Both the position numbers and the translations under genes were made by a program. The notes beneath the pieces are model-generated. The model did no database searches, was not told the origin of the DNA, and saw nothing but the letters and a program-made list of their open reading frames with translations. Source: Purshia tridentata (Eukaryota; Streptophyta; Magnoliopsida; Rosales; Rosaceae). Taken from it: 21,147 nt of DNA. Where the stretch lies: positions 1-21,147 of the forward strand of contig QANT01004099.1 in the NCBI GenBank assembly GCA_003254885.1, given 5' to 3'. Positions 8,001-16,568 of the stretch are shown here, in pieces (the stretch's first letter is position 1; each line of letters opens with the position of its first letter).

Positions 8001-10933
8001 TCTGGAGCACACCTATTACTTGAACGCCCCTACAATTACTACCCCATAGATCCATGAAGATTGTTCTGTTTTCACTTGGCCAGAAAATAGGGACAGTGAA
8101 CAGAGACATGAACTGGCGAGAAGATTCGGAGAGCATAATCTTAATTTCTTAGAAACTGTGATCCTACCATCACATAAGATAAAGACTTCCAAGCTAGTCT
8201 TTATTCATTTCTCCCCTTGACTCCAAACTCAATTTACCCAAGACAGCCTGTTTACAAGATTCAAGTTTCCTAACTCCTAACTACTATCCTAACGGAGTTG
8301 ATGCAGGGCCGGCTGCTGAAGCTGTCATGGATCATGGATCATGTATCATTGGGATAGGAAGCATTAATTGTTTTAAAGTGTAGATTAATTGAATTTTTTT
8401 AATGTTAATCTGCATGTGCTGAAGGTATTAACCAGGAGAATTAATGGGTTCTTTGAACTCAGTTGTGGTTCATGTATGGGTTTTTATTATTTTGGGATTT
8501 GAGATCTCTATTTAAACTTATGTAAGTTGGGGTTAGGATGCGGGAATTTGAAATGAAATTATATCAAAAGTTGAGTTTGTTTCCTTGTTATTTCTAGATT
8601 TCTAACCGCATGGTAGTGCTAGATCAAGGTGTTATTGGGTTTTCAGGTCTCTCCTTGCACTTGGAGATAGTGGACTCTCAGTTCTTCAGTTTCTAAGTTA
8701 TTTTCTGAGTAGTAAGCTTTGTTTACTCCCCACGCTGCATCAGGAGTGCACCTATTACTCACATACCCCTCCAAAAGTACCCCATAAAGATCCAATCTAT
8801 AGCTTCTGTTGTCATTTGGCTGGAAATAGAAAGGGCATGAACTGGTGATAAGATTAAGAGAGAATAATGTTAAGCAATGTAATCCTGCCACACTCTGTAA
8901 GTAAAGTTTTACCCAACTTGACGAGTGAAAACTTTCTCCTAAAGCAGGATGAAATTGAATCCCACAGAGCCTGGGCCTCAAATTGAAGCTTCTCAATACA
9001 AGTTCCCACATCATACATCAGAAGGGAAGCCTACACCCATGGCAAAGACTTTCACTGCATCAATGCTTTCAAGTTCACTATTTTCTAAACTGGCTCTAAA
9101 AAGTGCTACTGCCTCAAAAAAAATATATAATATGTATCGAATGCATCTAAGATGGCCTTACTGAACCCTCCCTCAGTGCTAGACTCAAATGAGTTCTTTC
9201 ATCTTCCACAAATTGGATGATCAACTTAACACTTTGTTGCTCCTACCATCCACTCCAGTGAGTGCTATCCTTCCATGGTAGGGGTCAAAGTTCATTACAA
9301 CATATAATTGGATTTAGAATAGTAATAATAATATTGGAGTTAATCAATGATGCAACGATACTCAGAGATGTCAACAATAAATTTTCTTGGATACAGTTTC
9401 CCATACAAATTTTGTATGTTGGGTAATATTTAATATATTTAATTATCACATATTTATTCAACAAATATATAATTACGCATATAATAAAATGTTTGAATTG
9501 CATAAATACTCATATAAATTGATGCATGGGGATATATTCATTGAATAATCATAACTTTTGTTGTTATACCTGTTTATCGCTCAGTTGCATATGCTCATAA
9601 ACTGCCTGGGCCAAATACTCATCCTCTTCATCTTCCCATGTCTCAATACGGCTTTCTGTTTCTGCAAAGAGCTAGAGTCAACATCTATGCTTAAAATGAT
9701 GAAATGACCAATAAAAACTGCCAAGGCAGATACAGAGAAAGAAAATGAACAACAGGGGTGGGGAGGGAGAAGGATGACTAAATTACTCCACAAAATTAAG
9801 TTTGACGATCATATTAGTGTTACAAAAAAAATCTAAATGGTATTTTCTTGAATGACAAGGAGAAAAGAACAATTCCTAGAAACCTCACACATATGTGGAG
9901 TCAATGAAGCCAAATGTAAAACAGCTTGAAAACAAAATAGATAAATTAGGAAAATAAAATGGTGGATGAGTGGACAAATTGTGATTGCAGTTGAGTAACA
10001 CAAATTAAATCCAACTTATACTTACTTTGTGCTGGTACTTCATTTTGCATTATAATGATTATCCTTTTTTGGGCAATAATAAAATTCATCTTATAGTCCC
10101 TTGATAGTTAGGAGACTTTTTGCTGCAGGAATTGAGCCTCTAACAAACTTAATTTCATTTGCAAAAGAGAACCCATGCTTCACCTTTTCTAGTTGGTTCC
10201 CTACTCTGATCTTCATAAAATATCCTTTGCATTTCTAACAATATCTCTTCACAATCACCTTGATATGCATTTCTAAGACCATCATACTCCCATAACAAAT
10301 CATTGGCTTCAGGGACAGAAGTTGAAACCCTTATATTGTCATTCAATGATGATTCCTTAATTTTTTCCAATTCAGCAGAAACTATGTCCTGGAAAGCAGA
10401 TTTGACCAAATCCTGCAAACAGATAACCATGAAAAAGAACAATAGGCCAGTGGATGAATAAACTAGTTCCACATAATAGATAACCAAGATATATCAATTC
10501 CTGGAAACAAAATATGCACAGAAAAACAAGAGTGAGGCGGAGAGTTTGGAGTACATTCGGAATGTGATTGAGAAATTGTGGAGTCGGCACCATCCTCATC
10601 TTCCAAAGCAAGCGCGTCCTGTCTTCTCTTACCCTTTTATAACAGTTCTCTCTGAGCTACAAAACATACAGACAGCAATTACATTTTACTCGTCAATTCG
10701 TCACGTACAATCGAGTGGGTAGACAAACAATAAAATTGACCGATGGATATTATAAATTACAAACTTGGAACTTCGTTTTGTTTGTTTTTGTGAACAATTG
10801 TGTGGATTGTGATTTGTGAGTGAGAGACCTTGTGTTTCCAGCTCTGATAGTTATTGAAGACAGGGTTGGTTTTGATAGAACGCTGTCTTTGTGTAGATTC
10901 CATTGGAGCTGCAGCTGCTTCTTCTCCCTCCAT
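5088..10933 (-). CDS. RPAIN: RPA-interacting protein (RPAIN/RIP) homologue, six exons
   Basis: Join, reading down the minus strand: 10933-10829, 10656-10555, 10412-10184, 9661-9570, 6271-6167, 5249-5088. This gives 264 aa and a TAA stop at 5090-5088. Every intron is GT-AG and the phases fit without a gap. Exon 1 opens MEGEEAAAAP and ends in SWKHK. Exon 2 carries LRENCYKRVREDRTRLLWKM, the conserved N-terminal RIP block. Exon 3 holds FQDIV and WEYDGL...EEILLEMQRIFYED. Exon 4 holds WEDEEDEYLAQAVYEHMQL. Exons 5-6 form a C-terminal zinc-binding region with C182, C185, C199, C202, C233, C240, C254 and C257. In animals this protein escorts replication protein A into the nucleus; the same role here is inferred. 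The donor of exon 2 is the least certain junction: an alternative in-phase GT twelve codons earlier would shorten the protein. Intron 4 is 3.3 kb because of repeat insertions. Confidence 0.9.
5250..6166 (-). other. intron 5 of the RPAIN homologue
   Basis: AT-rich intron of 917 bp. A diverged duplication of about 60-70 bp is visible: the segment near 5784-5842 (TTTTAAGATCTTTTGATTG, then TTCTTATATTACA and ATAGCTAGGT) resembles the segment near 5857-5911. Nothing else is recognised. No coding exon is needed here because the phases of exons 5 and 6 join directly. Confidence 0.6.
6835..7143. mobile_element. Tourist-like (PIF/Harbinger) MITE, 309 bp, TAA target duplication
   Basis: The left end GGCCTCGTTTG (6835) and the right end CGAACGGGGCC (ending 7143) form terminal inverted repeats with two mismatches in eleven. 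TAA lies directly outside each end (6832-6834 and 7144-7146), which is the 3-bp target-site duplication typical of PIF/Harbinger elements. Inside, an 18-bp perfect inverted repeat (TTGAAGGAAGAAGATGGA at 6916-6933 and its complement at 7067-7084) makes the element a foldback. There is no coding capacity, so it is non-autonomous. It sits in intron 4 of the RPAIN homologue. Confidence 0.85.
7741..7820 (-). mobile_element. LTR-end plus tRNA-Met-like primer-binding-site fragment
   Basis: On the minus strand a segment begins TGTCACACC (7819-7811) and ends GGTGTGATA (7765-7757). A few bases later comes TGGTATTAAAGCC (7753-7741), close to TGGTATCAGAGCC, the plant retrotransposon primer-binding site complementary to initiator tRNA-Met. 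Between the ends lies a small hairpin (AGGATAAA ... TTTTATCCT). The layout resembles the LTR-PBS junction of a small retroelement (TRIM-like or Copia-like). The LTR-like part is only about 63 bp and no second copy was found, so the call is tentative. Confidence 0.35.
7838..8900. repeat. three diverged direct copies of a ~160-bp repeat
   Basis: Copies lie at about 7838-7994, 8005-8178 and 8743-8900. Each runs from a CACCTATTACT-like start through CCCC...TACCCCATA, then a CACTTGGCCAGAAA-like block, then CATGAACTGG...GAGAAGAT, and ends with TGATCCTACCATC or a variant of it. The first two are adjacent tandem copies. The third is separated from them by about 560 bp of unrelated sequence that may be a later insertion. 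Short segments before copy 1 (about 7400-7500) and after copy 2 (about 8185-8290) also resemble each other (both contain CTCCAAACTC, CAAGACA and CTCCTAACT), so the ancestral unit was probably about 0.7 kb. Confidence 0.7.
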
Positions 10934-11664
10934 TTCTTTATTTTCTCATCGCTCTCTCTCCATCGTTGCCTTCTCTTTCTTATTTGTATGCATATATATA
11001 CACACACGAGAGAGACCGATCAACCACGCTTTATTCATTTGTTATTTAGGGCTTCACCTGAACTATTACTCTTTATTTATTATTATTATTTTTTTGTAAA
11101 CTTCATTTTAGTACAAGTATACCACTTTTTTCCAATTGGTATCCCAATTTCAAAAAAGTGTAATTTCAATGCCAATTTCACTTTTGTGGCAATTTCACTT
11201 TGACAATTTCATACTTTTGTTAGTGTGTTTGTTAAAAAAGTCGTTAACTGTTTATATGAATGTTGCTATGACATTCACTCAACTTTTAAAAATCAGTCAC
11301 ATGGATTAATAATATCACATAAGTTTAAAAAATAATAAAATAATTAAAACATTTTTTAAAGACAAACTTAAAAACAAAAATCCAAAACAAAAACAAAATA
11401 ATAAAAAAGAAATATAGAACATACTTCTTTCTCCAACCAACTCGCAGTGCCACCCCGAACCTCCTCCTTCCCCCCACACCCTCACAACCCCCCCTCCGCG
11501 CGCAGGGGGGTGGGGTGATTTATCCCTACTTCCCCTTATTTTCCACCCTAATAAAAATCGGAGATTTCTAACTAATTTTCAAAACATTTTCTTTTTTCTT
11601 TTCTTATTTCTTGTTCTTAAAATTAAAACAACCTCCTCCTTCCCTAAATAACCCGCAGCCCCCC
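10934..11664. other. upstream region of the RPAIN homologue and low-complexity DNA
   Basis: The part next to the ATG at 10933 (about 10934-11030) is GA-rich on the coding strand and includes a TATATATACACACACGAGAG microsatellite near 10993-11012; it probably holds the 5' leader and core promoter. From about 11090 to 11440 the DNA is AT-rich and non-coding. From about 11455 to 11515 it becomes very C-rich, with a run CCCCCCC, a CCGCGCGC loop and GGGGGG that could form a hairpin. No gene is supported. Confidence 0.5.
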
Positions 11665-13268
11665 TGTTGGGACCCTCTATGGCCCACTTATTATAACACA
11701 CTTGAATATATGTAAGCTAATTAAAGGAAATGGGTCACAAGCTCACAGCCATGGACAAAGATAGCTTGTTGTGGGGCTTTGTTAAATTCAACACTTCTAG
11801 AAAGCCCAAAAGTATTAATCCAATCATCTTGACTCGTCATATTACATCCTCTTGACTGAGCATCTTACAACCCAAAAAGGTGACCTATACGTCATCTTTT
11901 TCTTATTTTAGCTCATCCCATCATCTTTGTCTTTTTGGACAGCTATCCCACTACTCAAAATATCTCAAAAGCAAATCATTCATAGCCATACACTTGGCTA
12001 CCAAGACTTAGAGGAAAATATTTGGTTATAAAAGGGAAGCTATAGGAAGAGAAAAGGAATTATCAAAAACCCCACAAAAACCCAAATCTCCAAACTGACA
12101 AATAGTCTCTGATTTTTCTTTGAATCAAGTCATCTTTGTTTTTTTGTCTTTCCTTCACTTGATAAAATATATTTCCCCTTTGTTTAAGAAAAGTTTATTG
12201 TTGTCTATTTCTACGTTTATAGTTGTATTCCTTACTAAACTTATAGATCCGGTTTAAATAGTAATGAATGCGATATCATTTATGTTTTCCATCTTTATTT
12301 AGTGTTGTTATTTATCTCTGCAATCATTTGATCTTTAAATACTCATGCTAGTATTGTCCCCAAGTGAGCCTTATTGGTTGAGCATTTAAGTGAAAAGGTT
12401 AAAAATCTCCAGTTATTACTTCTTTTTGTTAAAAGCTCAGTAATGAAACATGAGCAACAAAATGGGCAATAACAGTTGTTCTAATGGTTAAGGCCATTTT
12501 TGCTTCTTTCCAGTCAAGTCCTTTACATTTCGCTCATTTTGTTCAAAGTTTAGTCTAGATAACCCAAACAGTTAGTCATAAACACAACATTAGTAAAGTC
12601 ATATATCGCTTAGGCAATAGACAAACCACGACTAAGAGGAATGAGTATTCTCTGTAGTCTACAATCGCTTGATCTTGCTTCGGCCGGTAGCGCAGGCCAG
12701 ACAATCCTCCTGTTTTATTCCATTCTCTAGTGGGGGAACGCTTGCACACTCACTGACACGTGGCACTAGTTGACATGTGTTCGTGAGATAAATTTTTGGT
12801 GTTGAAAACCCCTTCCCCAAATATGACCTGTTAGGTGGGCATGGTACCATTCCTACAAGTTGACATGGCTTCATCACGTCCGTTCATTCGCATGAAGATA
12901 ACCTTTACTTTGCCTATAAATAGAACCATTTCTCCTTCATACAGGGGTTCTCAACTGAGTAGCCACAAAAACATACACTCAAAGAATATCCTTCTCCAAA
13001 AATCTCTCTTTGGACTCCACTACTTATTTACCCTTGATCATTCTCTTTTTCTTCTTAAGATACATCTTTTTCCTCACTTCTAACTTAAGCATCAAAAAGT
13101 GTTTGGCTAACACCCATTGGTGTTAGTTCATATTTTCTAATTATTCTTAGCAAGTTGCTTAAGTCTCAAGAGAAGGTGTTAAGTTATTCATTATAACCAG
13201 ATCATTCTCATCCTCCATATTATCTCTTTAAAGTTGACCAAGGATTTACGATTTTTGGTATCAACACA
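11665..13268 (+). mobile_element. candidate 5' LTR of a Tat-type Ty3/gypsy retrotransposon (5' limit uncertain)
   Basis: The 3' limit is well placed: CAACACA ends at 13268 and a primer-binding-site-like sequence starts at 13270. The 5' limit is proposed at 11665 because TGTTG there mirrors CAACA at 13262-13266, which would give an LTR of about 1.6 kb. Two TATA-like boxes occur: TATAAAAG at 12027 and TATAAATAG at 12915. The second is followed by leader-like sequence and is the better start for this LTR's transcript. The first, about 360 bp after 11665, may mean that 11665 opens a different LTR nested next to a shorter one beginning closer to 12650. No second copy of the LTR was found in the window. 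Confidence 0.45.
12915..12923 (+). promoter_or_regulatory. TATA box of the candidate LTR promoter
   Basis: TATAAATAG lies about 350 bp before the LTR end and is followed by CATACAGGGG, a plausible initiator region about 25-35 bp downstream. This is the usual position of an LTR promoter at the U3/R border. Upstream are ACACGTGGC (12757-12765), a G-box-like motif, and other short words that could be regulatory. Confidence 0.5.
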
Positions 13269-13269
13269 T

Positions 13270-13289
13270 TGGAGCCATCTGTGAGAAAC
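13270..13289 (+). other. degenerate primer-binding site of the Tat-type element
   Basis: TGGAGCCATCTGTGAGAAAC differs at three positions from the motif TGGCGCCGTCTGTGGGAAAC, which I recall as typical after the 5' LTR of Tat-lineage elements. Two of the three changes are G to A. It starts two bases after the LTR end, where a primer-binding site is expected. Confidence 0.55.
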
Positions 13290-13370
13290 TTATGTTTTAG
13301 CCATTGTGTTCGTTAGTGTTCTTGTTAAATCTTTCCCTATCTTCTTCGTCTGTCATCTATTTCTCTGAAA

Positions 13371-14880
13371 TTGAGTGAAGAAAGTCAGCACACTCCTTCC
13401 CAGTTTGAGGGATCTAAAGACACCCATGCTATAGGACCTCAAACCCCCAACAAAGGAAAAAAATCCAAGTCCTCGAGCTCTGCCAAAGCTAAGCCAACCA
13501 ACAAATTATTAAAGGAAGCCCAAAGACATTTAGGGTTTTTTTGGCACTGCTTCTTAGAAGTACTTTTATTTAGTAGCGCTTTTGCTAGAAGCAGTTCTAC
13601 AAAGAAACACATACAAATTTGCATAAAAATTCTTAGTGATCCATACAAAAGCGCTTGAAGTGCTTCTTAATGAAAGTACCTGTCAAGTGCTTCTAAAAAA
13701 ACCCCTTAAAAAACACTTTTATAATCCAGAAACACTTATATATATTTTTCTGCCAAACGCTACGAAAAGCGCTTTTACTAATCAGAAAGCGCCTTTGGCA
13801 ATTCTAAAAGCACTGCCAAATGAGCCCTTAACGGTTGAAAACGAACTTTTAAATGAAAATGTCGAACTCATGTAGAGGCAGGCCGAACAAAAGGCCGAGC
13901 TACAATGTCATAGGTCACAGCTTGAAGTTAGTGGTCATTTTGAGTTACACTCGAATATGGACCAGGCCAATCATAAGGTCAATCCTGCACCATAGCTATG
14001 CAGAATCACTCCAGCGGACATTTTAGCTCATCCAATTCTACAGGATGACAATTGCACATTTCCAGGCTTTCTTGACATGCCACTAGAAGAGCAGATGAAT
14101 TTCCTCAATTCCTGTTGTACCCTTAGACATAAAGAAGCGGAGTATGCTAGGAACCTCTGTCATTCCTCATACTGATCAGAGTCTACACTAAATGATCAGC
14201 AAAATTCAAAATTTAGGTCGAGGCGTGAGATGCCATCGCCACCCGACCATGGCGAGGTCTGTACCTCTTTCCTAAATCCTCTAGTTCTAATCACAAGGAT
14301 CAATCCTTGGGTTCATCTTCTAACCAACCCACTCCTGGCCATCAGCCCATCCGAGAGAGGATAGGGCCCACATTGTGAATGTCTGAAAGAAGGCCAACCA
14401 CCGAGAGGTCAGGATCTTGTATACCTATGACCGAGCGCCTAGGAAATCAGGTGGAAGGTTCGGCAAAGTTTACTCTTGAACCAATCCGCCATGACGTCAT
14501 CGCTATGGTCCGTAATTTGATCCAGGACCAATTCAGGAGCATCCATGATCAGATCGGTTAGGTCTAGAAAAGGAAGTCAATGAAGTAAAGTTGACTACAG
14601 CGAGAAACTCCCCCTTCCATACATTCAGCGCTTGATGGAAGTTGAGGTGCCAAGGGACACAAAACCTCCAAAGATCGACCAGTACGATGGCACTAAGGAC
14701 CCTGAGGATCATTTGAATAACTTCAGGTATGCCATGAAAGTTAGGGGCATTTTTCTCTCTACCTTAAAAGGACCAGCTTGGGCTTGGTTTCGGTCGCTCC
14801 GGCCTAACTCCATTAACTCATTCACTAACTTGAGAAGAACCTTTCGGGCTAGTGTGTGGGCCATAAATTGGCACTTATGA
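13371..14880 (+). pseudogene. broken gag of a Tat-type Ty3/gypsy retrotransposon (N-terminal part)
   Basis: A lysine/serine-rich N-terminal segment (13371-13530) continues after an inserted MITE at about 13831. It runs on as a probable coiled-coil stretch with in-frame stops (TAG near 13874, TAG near 13994, TGA near 14175). A further open piece covers 14379-14561. The segment 14632-14880 carries the recognisable gag capsid-like core: IDQYDGTKDPEDHLNNFRYA, then a deletion of perhaps 30 residues, then TLKGPAWAWFRSLRPNSI. Plant gypsy gag proteins share the pattern DGxxDPxxHLxxF...LKGxAxxWFxxLxPxSI. Multiple stops and deletions make it non-functional. Confidence 0.8.
13531..13830. mobile_element. 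hAT-like MITE, 300 bp, nested in the gag remnant
   Basis: The left end TAGGGTTTTTTTGGCACTGC and the reverse complement of the right end, TAAGGGCTCATTTGGCAGTG, are clearly related terminal inverted repeats. Both continue into CTTCTTAGAA and CTTTTAGAA. The body is full of AGCGCTTTT, AAGCGC and GAAGCACTT words in both orientations, as in many dicot hAT MITEs. No 8-bp target duplication could be confirmed (AAAGACAT outside the left end, ACGGTTGA outside the right), so the exact ends may be off by a few bases or the duplication has decayed. It splits the gag reading frame. Confidence 0.75.
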
Positions 14881-15490
14881 TGGCAAAGTGATTGGAGAAG
14901 GTAGAGTATAAGAAATGGAAGCCAACCTACCCTCTTTGGAAGGAAATATGAAACTTGGCTACCTAAAGTCCATAAAAGTTGTCCTGCCTCTTTCTCCAAA
15001 TTCTATTCGGTCCCTTTACTCATGTTTCATCCGGGCTTGTTCTATGTAGTTCATCCAGCCACTCTTTTCTAATTCTATCTGAGCTATCTTGACCCTCCAA
15101 AATATTAGTTATTTTGCCCGGATTGCATTTTCTCAATTCTTCAATTCGCCTAACATTTTCCACACCTAAAAACCTTGTACTCAACTCGGGTAACTATATT
15201 TCACCCAACTATAAGGCCGGGTGAAAATGCCTATATGAGGCCGGATTGAAATACTTATACGAAGGCGAGTGAAAATGTCTACATGTGAGCAGGTAGAAAG
15301 GCCTTTAAGAGGCTGGTTGATAGTGGTACACCATGAAAATGGCCTGACTTGAGTAAGTAAAGGCCAAACTATATTGTTTATTATTTGGGCCAATTTATTA
15401 ATTTTACAGAGTAAAAGAGTGATTCCAGCCTATTTTAAGGCTGGGTCGACTTTATCAAGAGCCCATTTAGCCCAGATAAGTCTAAGGCTC
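14881..15490. other. decayed retrotransposon interior, no gene
   Basis: Sequence after the gag core is interrupted by stops in every frame and has no recognisable protease or reverse transcriptase. It contains the degenerate 24-25-bp tandem repeat at 15215-15335. A purine-rich tract capable of being a polypurine tract is not clear. Confidence 0.5.
15215..15335 (+). repeat. degenerate tandem repeat, 24-25-bp period, five units
   Basis: Units start near 15215, 15239, 15264, 15289 and 15311. The first three follow the pattern GGCCGGGTGAAAATGCCTAT with an ATGA-like end; the last two are more diverged. Similar GGCCGA/GTGAAA repeats are, from memory, common near the 3' ends of Tat-type elements, which would fit the gag remnant upstream. 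This is not proven here. Confidence 0.7.
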
Positions 15491-15800
15491 ATTGATGGAA
15501 GTTTCGTAGCCAATAAATGGCTCCATCCAAGTTAAGGACTTTCCTTCACAAATTAAATCCAAGATCTACTCAGATTCACCCAAGGGAAGAATTCGGAAAG
15601 TCTTGGAGTCTAAGCATCCCGGTTGAACCAAAGAGTCCAAGTTTGGAAATGATTCTGATCGGTCCTCAATGCTCAAGATCACATGGTTGTCAAGGAAGAA
15701 TTCGGTCGAATCTCGGATTAAAGAAAGTTCAAATCCCATCTTGATGAGGAGTCTAAAGGGAGTTTTGGGCCAAGTTATTGTCCATTGCCTAGCTAGCCCT

Positions 15801-15808
15801 TATAAATA
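15801..15808 (+). promoter_or_regulatory. TATA box in the second LTR-like segment
   Basis: TATAAATA preceded by GCCCT and followed about 30 bp later by a purine-rich leader (AGAAGAAGAGGACC). The arrangement matches an LTR core promoter, but no transcript evidence is available. Confidence 0.4.
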
Positions 15809-15839
15809 CATGCATTCAATAGAAGAAGAGGACCTCTCT

Positions 15840-15856
15840 ACACACACACACACACA
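15840..15856. repeat. (AC)n microsatellite
   Basis: An uninterrupted dinucleotide run of about eight AC units, directly downstream of the TATA-like box. It is likely length-variable. Confidence 0.9.
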
Positions 15857-16352
15857 AACAGCACAAATTATCAAGAATTTCTCTCAAAGTTTGCTTTCAA
15901 TTTCTTTTTAGTTGCTACCGTTCGAGGTGCTTTTAAGTTTTCTTTAGGTTTTGCTCTACTAAGCTCTTAGTATTGATTTACTTTGTCCATCTACTTTCAA
16001 GTACTTTACTTATTGTTCTTGCTTTTCAATTCAATTTCAATACAATCACTTTACCTTTTCCGCACTTTATTTCCAAGTTCCTTTACTTCAAGTTCTTGTT
16101 CTTCAATTTCCTTTAATTTGATGCACTTTAAATTCCGTGCAATTCACTTAAAAGCTTTATTTATGTTTTTAATTCGACCTATCTTTCTACTGATTGTTTG
16201 TTACAAAGGCCTTGTCCCTGAGGCTTGAAAAGAACCTAGGCCAATAGTGGTTTTTAGCTTGGCTGATCAATCATTTGATAAGAATCAATTCAGCGCAATA
16301 ACCTAATTCAATCACAATTTCATTCCGATTGGGCCAAAACTTGGCTTGATAG

Positions 16353-16371
16353 TGGCACGCCCTACACTTAC
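16353..16371 (+). other. possible primer-binding site
   Basis: TGGCACGCCCTACACTTAC begins with TGG, as every tRNA-primed site must, and TGGCACGCC resembles sites I recall from some plant gypsy elements. The preceding bases do not end in a clean CA, so the LTR border is not confirmed. Confidence 0.3.
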
Positions 16372-16568
16372 ACAAAAATGGACCAAAGTGTTGCTTTTGG
16401 CCAACCTTGGTGAAAAACAAGTGAATAGCTAGGTACCAAGTGATGTCTAAATGACTATAGAACCTTGACAATTTATGCCTTGTTAGGCACCGATAGGAAT
16501 GTGACGACAAAACTGCATGCAATACCCTTATGTAGGGACTATGTGTCGGTGATCTCTGTTCCTACCTG

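Larger units (their letters stand above)
6272..9569 (-). other. intron 4 of the RPAIN homologue, 3.3 kb, repeat-laden
   Basis: This long intron separates the acidic helical region from the zinc-binding region. It contains a Tourist-like MITE (6835-7143), an LTR/primer-binding-site-like fragment (7741-7820) and three diverged copies of one repeat (about 7838-7994, 8005-8178, 8743-8900). The stretch 8280-8740 is unassigned. The 3' part, about 9290-9545, is strongly AT-rich. Exon 4 ends in phase 0 and exon 5 begins in phase 0, so no hidden exon is required, although a small one cannot be excluded. Confidence 0.6.
15491..16350 (+). mobile_element. second LTR-like segment, unrelated to the first
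   Basis: This stretch looks like a retrotransposon LTR. It has a non-coding U3-like part starting near TGATGGAAG (15493) and TATAAATA at 15801. A leader-like region with an (AC)8 run (15840-15856) follows, then T-rich U5-like DNA. It ends before TGGCACGCC at 16353, which could be a primer-binding site. By eye it shares no extended similarity with the LTR candidate ending at 13268, so it belongs to a different element. Exact limits are uncertain and no second copy is present. Confidence 0.35.

Noticed and set aside
8643-9014. Minus-strand 123-codon frame
   Set aside because: It overlaps the third copy of the diverged intronic repeat, and no family was recognised; the other repeat copies do not keep the frame open.
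10820-11203. Plus-strand frames rich in F, L, S and Y near 10820-11203
   Set aside because: They are antisense to exon 1 and the GA-rich leader of the RPAIN homologue and run into poly-T DNA; hydrophobicity comes from base composition.
12653-12663. TGTAGTCTACA palindrome as a possible LTR start
   Set aside because: It would give a 616-bp LTR ending at 13268, but the ends TGTAG and ...CAACACA do not match as inverted repeats as well as TGTTG at 11665 with CAACA does. It remains a weak alternative.
12657-12720. tRNA-like segment near the CGGCCGGTAGCGCAGGCC stretch
   Set aside because: No cloverleaf with conserved B-box GGTTCRANYCC could be drawn; it lies inside the LTR candidate.
15983-16228. 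Plus-strand hydrophobic 81-codon frame
   Set aside because: It lies in T-rich U5-like DNA of the second LTR-like segment; the leucine/phenylalanine content follows from the base composition.
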